Positions 5,127 through 5,976 of a stretch of DNA of 5,976 nt are shown here, one piece after another. The stretch comes from Methanospirillum sp. (GTDB lineage: Archaea > Halobacteriota > Methanomicrobia > Methanomicrobiales > Methanospirillaceae): contig JAJRBL010000297.1 in NCBI GenBank assembly GCA_028679485.1, positions 1 to 5,976 of the forward strand, written 5' to 3'. Both the position numbers and the translations under genes were made by a program. The number at the start of each line of letters is the position of its first letter. Position 1 is the first letter of the stretch. The notes under the pieces are model-generated. The model saw only the letters and a list, made by a program, of their open reading frames with translations. It was not told the DNA's origin and made no database searches.

Positions 5127-5976
5127 TTATAACGCCTGGAATGCTTTTCTTCTGCCTAGGATGCAGCCTTCTCCCCTGCATCCCCCAACCGGATGCTTCG
5201 GCGAGCCGAGGCTTCCCATGCATCTTGCCATGAGTGCTGCTCCCCTCGGAAGGGCACTGGAGACGAAGATCACCCGGTCATAGGGATCAGGGTAGAGATT
5301 TCGTTCAACGATGCCTTCCATCACGTACTCCGGTTTCCTTCCCGACAGGATCGCCCTTCCGGAGAAGCCAATCGCCGAGTTTTCATGGAGAAGACCTTCT
5401 TTTTTTATCACATCAAGCACGCGGAGAGGGATCTGGGCACAGGTCCGGTCTACCACGTCGGTGAACTGGTCCCTGCCATAGGTCTCATAGACCTCTCTTC
5501 CGATCTCCTCCAGTTCATGGTAGTTGGAGAAGTCAGATCCGCAGTCAACCCCGATTATCGCGATCTTCTCATTATCAGCGATGACCGGATCGATGGGTAC
5601 CTGCCCGTACCTCTTCAGGTGATGAGGCACCACCTCAACCGTGATGAGCCTGTCTATCTTTGCCGAGTAATCCCTGCAGACTGCCGTCGCCTTCTTTGAG
5701 AAAAAACCCGTTACCATCTCCTCTCCGAAGAACTCGTGGGCACTCCCGAACTGTTTATGCACCTTCCCGGTTCCTTTCACGAGGGTATCGGCGATTGCTC
5801 CTCCAAGCCCGACGATGCACCCGACCGTCCGTGCATAGGGATCTCTCCGGTCTTTCGGAACCGACTCGGTGATCCTGCCGTCGAGGATCGTTCCGAAATC
5901 TATCGAGATACAGGGATTGCGGAGATCTACGGGAGTATTGATGGCTCCCTGCTTGATGCCGGCTAGGGAGAGATCC
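5127..5976 (-). CDS. Methanogenesis marker protein 14, C-terminal part (cut by right edge)
   Basis: The frame is open from the right edge to a TAA at 5127-5129 and gives 282 residues. The family is about 445 residues in my memory, so roughly the N-terminal third is missing. The GTG at 5778-5780 is an internal Val, because the reading continues upstream (PCISIDFGTILDGRITES, then VGCIVGLGGAIADTL). I recognise the family (DUF2113, methanogenesis marker 14) from the conserved blocks, given in visible-fragment numbering: FGSAHEFFGEEMV from about 76, GVDCGSDFSNYHELEEIGRE from about 142, DRTCAQIPLR, GFSGRAILSG near 203-212, and the C-terminal GCRGEGCILGRR near 265-276. The family is nearly universal in and restricted to methanogens, and its biochemical role is not settled. 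The IDFGT and GVDCGSD motifs resemble phosphate-binding turns of ASKHA-type ATPases; I offer that as inference. It is predicted cytoplasmic and convergent with the SpoIIM-like gene. Confidence 0.85.
   Translation of the reverse strand, partial: DLSLAGIKQGAINTPVDLRNPCISIDFGTILDGRITESVPKDRRDPYARTVGCIVGLGGAIADTLVKGTGKVHKQFGSAHEFFGEEMVTGFFSKKATAVCRDYSAKIDRLITVEVVPHHLKRYGQVPIDPVIADNEKIAIIGVDCGSDFSNYHELEEIGREVYETYGRDQFTDVVDRTCAQIPLRVLDVIKKEGLLHENSAIGFSGRAILSGRKPEYVMEGIVERNLYPDPYDRVIFVSSALPRGAALMARCMGSLGSPKHPVGGCRGEGCILGRRKAFQAL

Noticed and set aside
5193..5699. 168-codon open frame on the plus strand
   Set aside because: It is antisense to the methanogenesis marker 14 gene, whose conserved blocks fix the minus strand as coding.
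5127..5780. Marker-14 gene as a complete 217-residue protein starting at GTG 5780
   Set aside because: The frame continues without a stop to the window edge and the upstream residues look like conserved protein (IDFGT, VGLGGA). The GTG is an internal Val.

Overview
The window looks like chromosomal DNA from a methanogenic archaeon, most likely one of the Methanomicrobiales. The strongest evidence is the right-edge gene, which I recognise as methanogenesis marker protein 14, a family confined to methanogens. Supporting signs are tandem PEGA-domain surface proteins, many N-glycosylation sequons (N-x-S/T) in predicted exported proteins, GGTGA-type ribosome binding sites and a TATA-like box. The genus cannot be fixed from this sequence. 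I see no rRNA, tRNA, CRISPR array, insertion sequence or att site.

Layout. (1) Positions 2-205 (+) hold the C-terminal end of an unrecognised protein that runs off the left edge. (2) Positions 215-2687 (-) hold three consecutive genes for secreted or membrane-anchored PEGA-repeat proteins. Transcription runs from 2687 towards 215. The three genes carry 3, 2 and 3 PEGA domains and are clearly paralogues. (3) Positions 2688-2837 are a divergent intergenic region of 150 bp with a 12-bp perfect palindrome, a second inverted repeat and a TATA-like box. It is the only substantial non-coding stretch; no gene-free stretch reaches 300 bases. (4) Positions 2838-5108 (+) are a probable operon: a two-TM protein of unknown function, a possible 28-residue peptide coupled through an ATGA overlap, an exported protein ending in six CX4-5C loops, and a SpoIIM (DUF95)-like integral membrane protein. 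(5) Positions 5127-5976 (-) are the C-terminal 282 residues of methanogenesis marker protein 14, convergent with the SpoIIM-like gene and cut by the right edge.

How the genes may work together. Everything between 215 and 5108 is predicted to act at or outside the cytoplasmic membrane. The two divergent units share one control region, so one reading is a jointly regulated envelope module: PEGA-repeat surface proteins on one side, and a two-TM protein, a cysteine-rich exported protein and a multi-TM SpoIIM-like protein on the other. This is inference from layout; no member of the (+) unit has a function I can assign with confidence. The marker-14 gene and the left fragment are probably separate transcription units.
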